Notes under the pieces: model-generated | The model's database searches: none | Seen by the model: the letters and a program-made list of their open reading frames with translations, nothing else | What the model was told of the DNA's origin: nothing | Assembly (NCBI GenBank): GCA_030147905.1 | Contig: JASBUM010000105.1 | Coordinates: 1-5,788 of the forward strand | Reading direction: 5' to 3' | Source of the DNA: Acidimangrovimonas sp. | Lineage (GTDB): Bacteria; Pseudomonadota; Alphaproteobacteria; Rhodobacterales; Rhodobacteraceae | Length of the DNA: 5,788 nucleotides | Translations under genes and position numbers: made by a program | Shown here: positions 1 to 5,685 of the stretch, one piece after another | Position numbering within the stretch: the first letter of the stretch is position 1 | How the letters are laid out: every line of letters begins with the position of its first letter

Positions 1-1791
1 GGTCCGCCGCCGGCCCGGTTCGGCGCCTTCCTGCGCTGGTGTCTCGGCGGCGCCTGGCCGGCGCTGATCTGGGCCACCGCCGTTTCGGCCGCGGCGGGCA
101 TGATGGAGGTGCTTTCCGCGCTGCTTCTCGGGCGCGTGATCGACGCCGCCGCATCGAGCCCGCCGGCCGAAGTCTTCGCGCGGCACTGGCCGCTCTTTCT
201 TCTGTTTGCGGGCTTTTACCTGGTGCTTCGTCCCGCGATCTTCGCGACAAGCACGGCAACGACCTCGCTCGTGGTCGCGCCGAACCTGATGCCGCTGGTG
301 CTGTCGCGGCTCCATCGCTGGACGATGGGCCATGCGGTGACCTTCTTCGACAACGATTTCGCCGGACGCATCGCGCAAAAGCAGATGCAGACCGCGCGGG
401 CGGTGACGGATCTTGCCAGCGAGACGATAAACGTCGTGGCCTTCGCGCTGTCGGCGTTGCTTGGCTCGGCGGTGTTCCTGCTGTCGATCAACGCGGGCGT
501 GGGTCTTGCGCTGGTGGTCTGGCTGGTGGCCTATCTGTGGCTGATACGCTGGTTCCTGCCGCGGGTACGGGGCCGGTCTGCGGCGCGAGCCTCGGCGCGG
601 GCGATGGTGACGGGGCAGGTGGTGGACACGATCACCAATATCAAGACGGTCAAGCTTTTCGCCCATGCAGAACACGAGGACCGCGAGGCGCTCACCGCGA
701 TGTCGGGCTTTCGCGAGCGCGCGGTGGATTTCGGCGCGGTGGCGACGGCATTCCGGGCCTCGCTCATGCTGCTGTCGGGGTTGCTGCCGGTGCTTCTGGT
801 CGGCGGCACCATCTGGGCGTGGCGTTCGGGTGCGGCGACCACCGGCGATATCGCGGCGGCCGGCGCGGTGGCGATCCGGATCGCCCAGATGCCCGGCTGG
901 GTGTCGATGACATTGATGACCATCTATGGCGATGTCGGCGAGGCCGAGGACGGCATGCGCACGCTGACCCCGCCGCATGCGCTGACCGATGCGCCCGGTG
1001 CGTTGGCCCTTGCCCGCGTGCGGGGCGAGATCCGCTTTGACGGGCTCGGCTTCGCCTATGGGCGCCGTTCGGGCGGGATTTCGGAGATTGCCCTGACCGT
1101 GGCGGCCGGCGAGAAGATCGGCATCGTCGGCGCGTCGGGGGCCGGAAAATCGACGCTGGTTGCGCTTCTGTTGCGGCTCTATGACCCGGAACAGGGTCGA
1201 ATCCTGATCGACGGTCAGGATATCCGCGCCGTTACACAGGAAAGCCTGCGCCGCCAGATCGGCATGGTCACGCAGGAAACTGCGATGTTCAATCGCTCGG
1301 CACTCGACAACATCCGATACGGCCGGCCCGAGGCCGATTTCGACGCGGTCGTGGCCGCCGCACGCCAGGCCGAAGCCCATGATTTCATCGAGGCGCTGCG
1401 CGACCATATGGGCCGCAGGGGATACGAGGCCCATCTGGGCGAGCGGGGCGTGAAGCTGTCGGGCGGGCAGCGTCAGCGGATCGCGCTTGCCCGGGCCTTT
1501 CTCAAGGATGCGCCGATCCTCGTCCTCGACGAGGCGACCAGCGCGCTCGACAGCGAGGTCGAGGCGTCAATCCAGGCGGTCCTGGCCCGGGTCATGGTCG
1601 GCAAGACGGTGCTGGCGATCGCCCACAGGCTTTCCACCATCGCCGAGATGGACCGTATCGTGGTGATGGATGCGGGCCGGATCGCCGAGATCGGCACGCA
1701 TCATGAATTGCTGGCCCGCCGCGGCCTCTACTGGCGCTACTGGGAGCGTCAGTCGGGCGGGTTCCTCGGCACCGAGGAGGCGGCCGAGTGA
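1..1791 (+). CDS. ABC half-transporter, fused permease and ATPase (5' end outside window)
   Basis: This is an exporter-type (MsbA/ABCB-like) half-transporter that would work as a homodimer or heterodimer in the inner membrane; the substrate cannot be told. The frame is open from base 1, so the true start lies upstream. The first in-frame ATG (100) would cut off the first membrane helix and is not the start. Counting from the first codon in the window (596 residues), hydrophobic segments lie near 15-45, 63-83, 144-187 (two helices), 250-275 and 283-308. The ATPase domain starts near 342, with Walker A GASGAGKST (377-385), Q-loop Gln425, signature LSGGQ (486-490), Walker B ending in Asp510-Glu511, D-loop SALD and switch His542. 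All catalytic motifs are intact. Family members are usually about 600 residues, so only some 10-25 residues are probably missing. The stop overlaps the next gene by four bases. The family assignment is firm; the transported compound is unknown. Confidence 0.95.
   Translation, partial: GPPPARFGAFLRWCLGGAWPALIWATAVSAAAGMMEVLSALLLGRVIDAAASSPPAEVFARHWPLFLLFAGFYLVLRPAIFATSTATTSLVVAPNLMPLVLSRLHRWTMGHAVTFFDNDFAGRIAQKQMQTARAVTDLASETINVVAFALSALLGSAVFLLSINAGVGLALVVWLVAYLWLIRWFLPRVRGRSAARASARAMVTGQVVDTITNIKTVKLFAHAEHEDREALTAMSGFRERAVDFGAVATAFRASLMLLSGLLPVLLVGGTIWAWRSGAATTGDIAAAGAVAIRIAQMPGWVSMTLMTIYGDVGEAEDGMRTLTPPHALTDAPGALALARVRGEIRFDGLGFAYGRRSGGISEIALTVAAGEKIGIVGASGAGKSTLVALLLRLYDPEQGRILIDGQDIRAVTQESLRRQIGMVTQETAMFNRSALDNIRYGRPEADFDAVVAAARQAEAHDFIEALRDHMGRRGYEAHLGERGVKLSGGQRQRIALARAFLKDAPILVLDEATSALDSEVEASIQAVLARVMVGKTVLAIAHRLSTIAEMDRIVVMDAGRIAEIGTHHELLARRGLYWRYWERQSGGFLGTEEAAE
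1774..1780 (+). promoter_or_regulatory. Shine-Dalgarno GAGGAGG for the RNA methyltransferase
   Basis: GAGGAGG lies inside the last codons of the ABC gene, seven bases before the GTG at 1788. It decides the unusual GTG start and supports translational coupling across the four-base GTGA overlap. Confidence 0.75.
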
Positions 1792-3008
1792 AGTTGACGA
1801 TCGAACGGCTTGGCCATCACGGCGACGGGGTGGCCGAAGGGCCTGTCTTCGTGCCCCGCACCCTGCCCGGCGAATGCGTCGAGGGCATGGTCGAGGGCCG
1901 GCGCATGGCGTCGTCGCGCATTGTCACTCCATCGCCCCGGCGGGTGCGTCCGCCCTGTCCCCATTACCGGGGCTGTGGCGGCTGCGCGCTCCAGCATGCC
2001 GATGACGATTTCGTTGCGCGCTGGAAGGCGGACGTGGTGCGCGCGGCGCTGGCGGCACAGGGCGTTGCGGCGCCGCTGCGCCCCATCATGACCTCGCCGC
2101 CGGGCAGCCGCCGCCGCGCCACGCTGGCCGGGCGGCGCGGGCGCAAGGGCGGCGCGATGGTCGGCTTTCATGCACCGGCCTCCGATCAGATCATCGCCGT
2201 GCCACAATGCGGGTTGCTTGAACCGGCACTCATGGCAGCCTTTCCTGCCTTCGAGGCGCTGGTTGCCGAAGCTGCCAGCCGCAAGGATACGCTGACCCTT
2301 TCCGCCACATGCGCGCCCGAGGGCATTGATGTGGACCTGCGCGGCGGGGTGGGGGCTGCCGACCATGCGGAGCAGGCGCGGCTGGCGCAGATTGCCGAGC
2401 GGTTCGGCCTCGCGCGGCTAAGCCGTGACGGCGCGGTGATCGCGCTGGCACGACCCCCGGCGCAGCGATTCGGCACGGCGCGGGTCGTGCCGCCGCCGGG
2501 TGCCTTCCTGCAGGCCACCCGCGAGGGCGAGGCGGCCCTTCTGCAGGCCGTGGACGAGGCCGTCGGCCCCGGCCGTCGCGTGGCCGATCTCTTTGCCGGC
2601 TGCGGCACCTTCGCCCTGCCGCTTGCCCGGCGGGCGGAGGTTCACGCGGTGGAATCCGACGGCGGCATGCTCGAGGCGATGGAGCGCGGCTGGCGCGGCG
2701 CGCAGGGATTGCGGCGGCTGACCGTCGAGACGCGCGACCTGTTCCGCAGGCCGCTCGACCTCGGCGAACTGGCGGGCCTTGACGGCGTCGTCATCGACCC
2801 TCCGCGCGCCGGGGCCGAGGCGCAGTGCCGCATTCTGGCGCGCGCGCCGATCGCGCGCATCGCCATGGTGTCGTGCAATCCGGTAAGCTTCGCGCGTGAT
2901 GCGCGGCTGCTGATCGACGGCGGATTCGGCCTCGACTGGGTGCTGCCTGTCGATCAGTTCCGCTGGTCGGCCCATGTGGAGCTTGCCGCGCAGTTCACCC
3001 GGCGCTGA
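1788..3008 (+). CDS. Class I SAM-dependent RNA m5U methyltransferase, TrmA/RlmD family
   Basis: This protein (406 residues) is predicted to methylate C5 of a uridine in tRNA or rRNA, using S-adenosylmethionine, in the cytoplasm. Residues 1-50 look like a TRAM RNA-binding domain. Cys57, Cys63, Cys66 and Cys141 match the four ligands of the [4Fe-4S] cluster of RlmD-type enzymes. The catalytic domain shows PGAFLQ (237-242), the SAM loop DLFAGCGTF (267-275), acidic Glu289, DPPR (337-340), the nucleophile in VSCNP (Cys363) and the C-terminal HVE with probable base Glu398. E. coli RlmD has 433 residues, so the length is normal. The GTG start is supported by a strong ribosome-binding site and a GTGA overlap with the ABC gene. 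The gene ends 30 bases from a convergent gene. The enzyme class is firm. The target base (23S rRNA or tRNA) cannot be read from the sequence, so no gene symbol is given. Confidence 0.93.
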   Translation: MKLTIERLGHHGDGVAEGPVFVPRTLPGECVEGMVEGRRMASSRIVTPSPRRVRPPCPHYRGCGGCALQHADDDFVARWKADVVRAALAAQGVAAPLRPIMTSPPGSRRRATLAGRRGRKGGAMVGFHAPASDQIIAVPQCGLLEPALMAAFPAFEALVAEAASRKDTLTLSATCAPEGIDVDLRGGVGAADHAEQARLAQIAERFGLARLSRDGAVIALARPPAQRFGTARVVPPPGAFLQATREGEAALLQAVDEAVGPGRRVADLFAGCGTFALPLARRAEVHAVESDGGMLEAMERGWRGAQGLRRLTVETRDLFRRPLDLGELAGLDGVVIDPPRAGAEAQCRILARAPIARIAMVSCNPVSFARDARLLIDGGFGLDWVLPVDQFRWSAHVELAAQFTRR

Positions 3009-3009
3009 T

Positions 3010-3037
3010 GCCGGAGCGGGCTGCGCGGCGGGCCGGC
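3010..3037. other. GC-rich inverted repeat between convergent genes
   Basis: GCCGG (3010-3014) can pair with CCGGC (3033-3037) across an 18-base GC-rich loop. The repeat fills the 30-base gap between the stop codons of the methyltransferase and the CAP lipoprotein gene. It could slow polymerase from both sides, but neither strand has a T-run after it, so it is not a convincing intrinsic terminator. Confidence 0.25.
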
Positions 3038-3038
3038 T

Positions 3039-3551
3039 TCAGCTTCCGGTGACCAGCGTCCACCAGATCTTGCCGTTGTTTTCCTGGAACCACGCGAAGC
3101 CCAGGTTGCGCGCCTGCGGGTCGAGGATCACGGCGCGTGTGCCGGGCTTGTCCATCCATGCCGCAAGCGTCTGCAGCTCGGTCTCGTAGGTCTCCGAGAT
3201 GTCCTCGCCGCGGAAGGCGCCGGGGTAGCCCGTGCGTTTCACCCGGTCGATCGGCGAGGAGCCGTCGGAGCCGAAGTGCCACGGCCGGTTCTGAACCGCC
3301 ATGTCGCGCGAATGGGTCGCCGCGGCCGAGATCAGATCGGCGTTGAGCTGCAGCGGCGGGGCGTTGACGGCCTGGCGCAGGGCGTTGATCGCGTCCAGCA
3401 CGCGATACTGGATCTTGGAGGTATCCGAAGGATAGATGCGATAGACCTGCGGCAGCGGCTTGCCATCGGGGCCGAGCTGTACCTGCTGCGGTGCGGAACA
3501 GGCGCCAAGCGCCAAGGTCAGCGCAAAGAAGACGGCAAGAAGTCGATTCAT
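3039..3551 (-). CDS. CAP-domain lipoprotein (SCP/YkwD-like)
   Basis: The 170-residue product starts with a lipoprotein signal peptide: MNRLL, a hydrophobic stretch to residue 15, then the lipobox LGAC with Cys18 as the lipidated residue. Serine at +2 is compatible with the outer membrane. After a short linker (19-45) comes a compact CAP domain: helix with ALRQ (57-60), HSRDM (80-84), WHFG (91-94), IDRVKRTGY (101-109), GEDIS (115-119, in place of the common GENI) and a C-terminal strand region GFAW...WWTLVTG. The usual His-Arg before IL in the last helix is replaced by Thr138-Arg139. The function of bacterial CAP lipoproteins is largely unknown; an envelope role is inferred from export and from the divergent L,D-transpeptidase gene. 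The start is set by the lipoprotein signal; the ribosome-binding site is weak (GGGG about ten bases upstream). The domain call is fairly firm. Confidence 0.88.
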   Translation of the reverse strand: MNRLLAVFFALTLALGACSAPQQVQLGPDGKPLPQVYRIYPSDTSKIQYRVLDAINALRQAVNAPPLQLNADLISAAATHSRDMAVQNRPWHFGSDGSSPIDRVKRTGYPGAFRGEDISETYETELQTLAAWMDKPGTRAVILDPQARNLGFAWFQENNGKIWWTLVTGS

Positions 3552-3569
3552 ATCGCGATTACCCCGGTT

Positions 3570-3579
3570 GCAACGTTGC
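3570..3579. promoter_or_regulatory. Perfect palindrome GCAACGTTGC, possible operator
   Basis: This 10-base perfect palindrome lies between the predicted -10 box (3584-3589) and the start codon (3551) of the CAP lipoprotein gene, about where transcription would begin. The position fits a repressor site. A 10-base palindrome can also occur by chance, so the regulatory role is a guess. Confidence 0.3.
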
Positions 3580-3583
3580 CCGA

Positions 3584-3612
3584 GCTTTACAGGCTTGCGC
3601 GGCGGTGTTCAA
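3584..3612 (-). promoter_or_regulatory. Candidate sigma-70 promoter of the CAP lipoprotein gene
   Basis: Read on the minus strand, TTGAAC (3612-3607) and TAAAGC (3589-3584) are separated by exactly 17 bases. Four of six and three of six bases match the consensus. Transcription would begin near 3577, giving a leader of about 25 bases before the ATG at 3551. Confidence 0.4.
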
Positions 3613-3654
3613 ATGTTACCGGCGGAACGCCGCCCGGAATGACAGGCGTGTGAA

Positions 3655-3683
3655 TTGTGGTGACCACACTGGTGGCGTTAGAT
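3655..3683 (+). promoter_or_regulatory. Candidate promoter of the L,D-transpeptidase with overlapping inverted repeat
   Basis: TTGTGG (3655-3660) and TTAGAT (3678-3683) are 17 bases apart, each matching three of six consensus bases. Transcription would begin near 3690, about 30 bases before the ATG. The inverted repeat TGTGGT-G-ACCACA (3656-3668, six-base perfect arms) covers the -35 box, where a regulator could compete with polymerase. A further small hairpin, GGCGG-AACG-CCGCC (3621-3634), lies between the two divergent promoters. All of this is pattern matching only. Confidence 0.3.
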
Positions 3684-3708
3684 TTTTCGTCATTGGACGT
3701 CTGATCTT

Positions 3709-3715
3709 AGGAGGG
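3709..3715 (+). promoter_or_regulatory. Shine-Dalgarno AGGAGGG of the L,D-transpeptidase
   Basis: AGGAGGG lies six bases before the ATG at 3722. It fixes this start and rules out a longer reading frame that would begin at 3491 inside the CAP gene on the other strand. Confidence 0.8.
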
Positions 3716-3721
3716 CTCGAG

Positions 3722-4348
3722 ATGAGTGCATCAGACCCGCGCAATTTCAACCGACGCGCATTCCTTGGAACCGCCACCGCTGCCGCCGCCGCTGCGCTGT
3801 CCGCGCCGGCCTGGGCGCAAGGCGGGATTGCGAACATGCGCGCCACCTCGACGGAGATGGACCCCAACGTGAACGGCGCGGGGGTTCTTTACAACATCTC
3901 AAGTTTCCGCGCCGCGCGGTGGCAGGACTACTTCAGCAACACGCGCAACGGCGTGATCCTTGTCGATACGACCTCACGCTGTCTGCATTTCTGGTCGGAA
4001 GACACCAAGATCTACAAGCTCTATCCGACCAGCGTGCCGATGTCGCCCGACCTGACTCGACTGGGTCGCACCCGTGTCGTGCGCAAGCAGAAGGATCCGT
4101 CCTGGGCGCCGACGCCGGCGATGAAGCAGCGCGACCCCTCCTGGCCCGACTTTATCGGCCCGGGGCCCGACAATCCGCTGGGCCCGCGCGCACTGTATCT
4201 GAGCTGGCAATACTACCTGATTCACGGAACGCAGGATACGCGCAAGATCGGTCGCCGGTCGTCCAATGGCTGCATCGGACTTTACAATCAGGATATCCTG
4301 GAACTCTACAAGCTGGCGAAAGTCGGCACGCAGGTGTTGCTTATTTGA
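3722..4348 (+). CDS. Tat-exported L,D-transpeptidase (YkuD domain)
   Basis: The 208-residue product is predicted to act in the periplasm on peptidoglycan stem peptides, forming 3-3 cross-links or attaching a protein or amino acid through an acyl-enzyme on cysteine. The N-terminus carries the twin-arginine motif NRRAFLG (10-16), an alanine-rich hydrophobic stretch (17-29) and a likely cleavage site AWA-Q (after 32). The YkuD domain starts near 76 (NGVILVDTTSRCLHFW, a typical first strand). The catalytic region has His168 in IHGT and Cys184 in SSNGCIG, with the spacing of the family. The arginine that commonly follows Cys-Ile is glycine here (Gly186). The segment 107-152 is rich in Pro and Trp. 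A strong ribosome-binding site sets the start. The gene is transcribed divergently from the CAP lipoprotein gene. The fold is firm; which of the known reactions it performs is not decidable. Confidence 0.92.
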   Translation: MSASDPRNFNRRAFLGTATAAAAAALSAPAWAQGGIANMRATSTEMDPNVNGAGVLYNISSFRAARWQDYFSNTRNGVILVDTTSRCLHFWSEDTKIYKLYPTSVPMSPDLTRLGRTRVVRKQKDPSWAPTPAMKQRDPSWPDFIGPGPDNPLGPRALYLSWQYYLIHGTQDTRKIGRRSSNGCIGLYNQDILELYKLAKVGTQVLLI

Positions 4349-4446
4349 CGACAACGGCGGCCCTCATGCGGCTGGCCGGGTGAAGTTCCGTTGCATTTCC
4401 GCGCTCTAGATGTTTGAACTTCAGCACGAGGTACAGTCTTGGGAGC

Positions 4447-4480
4447 CCCCGGCCGTCCTCATGCAAACGTCGGTCCGGGG
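4447..4480 (+). other. Possible leader hairpin ahead of the small secreted protein
   Basis: CCCCGG (4447-4452) pairs with CCGGGG (4475-4480), and two further C-G pairs form across a one-base bulge at 4474. The loop is about 17 bases. The hairpin ends nine bases before the ribosome-binding site of the 4500 gene, so in an mRNA it could affect stability or translation. The rest of the 4349-4499 gap shows no convincing promoter or terminator; a weak five-base stem at 4358-4378 has no T-run. Confidence 0.3.
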
Positions 4481-4488
4481 CGAATCTT

Positions 4489-4493
4489 GGAGG
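4489..4493 (+). promoter_or_regulatory. Shine-Dalgarno GGAGG of the 62-residue protein
   Basis: GGAGG (extended TTGGAGGT) lies six bases before the ATG at 4500. It selects this start over the in-frame ATGs at 4410 and 4461, which have no such site and would bury the signal peptide inside the protein. Confidence 0.75.
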
Positions 4494-4499
4494 TTCACT

Positions 4500-4688
4500 A
4501 TGAAGAAAATTGCTCTTGCCGCCGCTCTTTCGCTCGCCGCGTCGAGCGCCTTCGCCGGCAACCTGAAGCCGCCGGTCATGGAAAAGCCCGTCGTCGTCGC
4601 CCAGGCGAAGAAGCCGTCGTCGGCGCCGTGGGTGGTTCCGGTCCTGCTTCTGGTCGCGGTCGCCGCCGCGGTTGCCAGCAGCAACTGA
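4500..4688 (+). CDS. Short exported protein with C-terminal hydrophobic helix, function unknown
   Basis: The product has 62 residues. Residues 1-19 form a clear Sec signal peptide (MKKIALAAAL start, cleavage after AFA). A short proline- and valine-rich part follows (PPVMEKPVVV, 24-33), then AQAKKPSSAP (34-43), then a hydrophobic helix from about 44 to 59 (WVVPVLLLVAVAAAVA) and a polar end SSN. The mature protein would be about 43 residues, mostly a membrane anchor with a small periplasmic head. From memory, similar short proteins (signal peptide, PV-rich head, VPLLLL-type helix) recur in Rhodobacterales, some near heme genes; this was not checked. A strong ribosome-binding site and an immediate intrinsic terminator suggest a real and perhaps well-expressed gene. 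No enzymatic motif is present and no function is proposed. Confidence 0.8.
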   Translation: MKKIALAAALSLAASSAFAGNLKPPVMEKPVVVAQAKKPSSAPWVVPVLLLVAVAAAVASSN

Positions 4689-4708
4689 TTCTTCCCCGCT
4701 GGGGAAAG

Positions 4709-4745
4709 ACGGGCGGTGGCGCGGGCCTCCGCCCGTATTCTTTTT
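4709..4745 (+). terminator. Intrinsic terminator after the small secreted protein
   Basis: ACGGGCGG (4709-4716) pairs perfectly with CCGCCCGT (4729-4736); inside the loop GGC and GCC add three pairs. The stem is followed by ATTCTTTTT (4737-4745). A second hairpin just upstream, TTCCCC-GCT-GGGGAA (4692-4706), starts four bases after the stop codon and may protect the 3' end. This is the clearest terminator in the window and separates the envelope genes from the AraC gene. Confidence 0.9.
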
Positions 4746-4766
4746 CCGGCCGGCACGGCGCGGGCC

Positions 4767-4795
4767 TTGTCCTGGCCGCCACGGGGGATCATCAT
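4767..4795 (+). promoter_or_regulatory. Candidate promoter of the AraC-family gene
   Basis: TTGTCC (4767-4772) and CATCAT (4790-4795) are 17 bases apart and each matches four of six sigma-70 consensus bases. Transcription would begin near 4802, about 29 bases before the ATG. The upstream terminator makes a promoter in this gap necessary if the gene is expressed. Confidence 0.35.
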
Positions 4796-4830
4796 GCGTT
4801 TAGCATTTCCGTCGTGACCCCGGGCCGGAT

Positions 4831-5571
4831 ATGGCGCAAAGCTCCCTTCCGCATGTCGAACGACGCCGCTACGGACCTGGCGTGGCGCTGCATCGGCACG
4901 ATTTTCACCAGCTCGTCCTGCCGCGCCGGGGCCGGATGCGGATCGATATCGGCGGCAGGGATGGCGTGATCGATCCGCGATGCGCGGCCTTCGTTCCGGC
5001 CGGGACGCGGCACGCCTTCGAGGTTTCCGGTGACCATGATTTCCTGATCCTGGATCTCGCGCGGCCGAGCTTTCCCGGCTCGCGGGTTCGGGAAATCGCC
5101 TTCGACGGGCTGGAGCGGACGCCCTTCTTTCGCATGACGCCGGCGCTCGGCCATCTGGTTGCCTATGCCGCCGGTTTTTCCGAGGCGGACGGTCTGCCCG
5201 ACGCGGCGGCCTGGGTGGATCTGGTGCTTGCAACCCTGGCGCCGAACGCACCTGACGCGGGGCCGCTTGCGCGCGCGCGTGACCATATCGAGGCCAATCT
5301 GGCCGAGACCCTGACAATCGCAGCCATCGCCCGGGCCGCGGGCGCCAGCGAACGCCAGTTGCACCGGCTGTTTCGCAGCGAGCTCGGCACCACGCCGCAT
5401 GCCTATCTCGCCGGCCGGCGAATCGAACGAGCGATGGAGCTGCTTTCGTCCACGGGGATGCCCATCGCCCGTATCGCCCATCTGACCGGCCATGGCGACC
5501 AGGGCGCGCTGACCCGCGCGCTGAAGCGGCGCGCGGGCGTCACCCCGGCCGCCTACCGCCGCGACCACTGA
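4831..5571 (+). CDS. AraC-family transcriptional regulator with N-terminal cupin
   Basis: The 246-residue product is a predicted DNA-binding regulator. Residues 8-75 resemble the AraC-type cupin sensor: HRHDFHQLVL (21-30), the RGRMRID strand, then FVPAGTRH (54-61). Residues 146-246 hold the double helix-turn-helix domain: the first in LTIAAIARAAGASERQLHRLF (161-181, divided by the turn at Gly171), the second in IARIAHLTGHGDQGALTRAL (212-231), ending in the family signature GVTPAAYRR (236-244). The common GF-S-F pattern of the second motif is altered to GHGDQGAL. The ATG at 4831 is the only start available, since an in-frame TAG lies at 4801 and no other start codon falls between; its ribosome-binding site is weak. 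The likely target is the exporter-like gene that follows, by analogy with known regulator-transporter pairs. The inducer is unknown. Confidence 0.9.
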   Translation: MAQSSLPHVERRRYGPGVALHRHDFHQLVLPRRGRMRIDIGGRDGVIDPRCAAFVPAGTRHAFEVSGDHDFLILDLARPSFPGSRVREIAFDGLERTPFFRMTPALGHLVAYAAGFSEADGLPDAAAWVDLVLATLAPNAPDAGPLARARDHIEANLAETLTIAAIARAAGASERQLHRLFRSELGTTPHAYLAGRRIERAMELLSSTGMPIARIAHLTGHGDQGALTRALKRRAGVTPAAYRRDH

Positions 5572-5609
5572 CCGGCCCGCCGGAACTGACGGCAGGATCT
5601 GCGCAACGA

Positions 5610-5626
5610 TTGGCAGCCCTAGCCAA
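5610..5626. promoter_or_regulatory. Inverted repeat TTGGC-N7-GCCAA, possible operator
   Basis: Five-base perfect arms (5610-5614 and 5622-5626) are separated by seven bases in the gap between the AraC gene and the putative exporter gene. The location fits a regulator site, but AraC proteins more often bind direct repeats, and the arms are short. No good promoter was found in 5572-5685. Confidence 0.25.
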
Positions 5627-5685
5627 AGACGCGGGACCCGGGCACGGCATAGCCTGACGGGAAATCGCAGATCACGGTGCCCGCC

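Noticed and set aside
39..1040. Long plus-strand open frame (333 codons) overlapping the ABC transporter
   Set aside because: It is rich in Arg and Gly, has no recognisable domain and lies out of frame over the intact ABC membrane domain. It is a shadow of high-GC coding sequence.
1749..2975. Minus-strand frames antisense to the RNA methyltransferase
   Set aside because: The plus strand carries all family motifs of an RNA methyltransferase; the antisense frames show none.
3491..3721. In-frame upstream extension of the L,D-transpeptidase
   Set aside because: It would overlap the CAP gene on the other strand and place the Tat motif deep inside the protein. The AGGAGGG site and Tat signal support 3722.
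4358..4378. Possible terminator after the L,D-transpeptidase
   Set aside because: The stem is only five pairs (CGGCC/GGCCG) with an 11-base loop and no following T-run.
4410..4499. Longer form of the small secreted protein starting at 4410 or 4461
   Set aside because: Neither ATG has a ribosome-binding site, and both would put 13 to 30 residues ahead of a clear signal peptide.
4421..5317. Long minus-strand frame (298 codons) across the small protein, terminator and AraC gene
   Set aside because: It runs through a clear terminator and antisense to two well-supported genes. Its translation is Arg/Pro/Ala rich with no domain.
4792..5568. Minus-strand frame (258 codons) antisense to the AraC gene
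   Set aside because: It mirrors the AraC gene in the complementary codon phase, a common effect in high-GC genes, and shows no motif.
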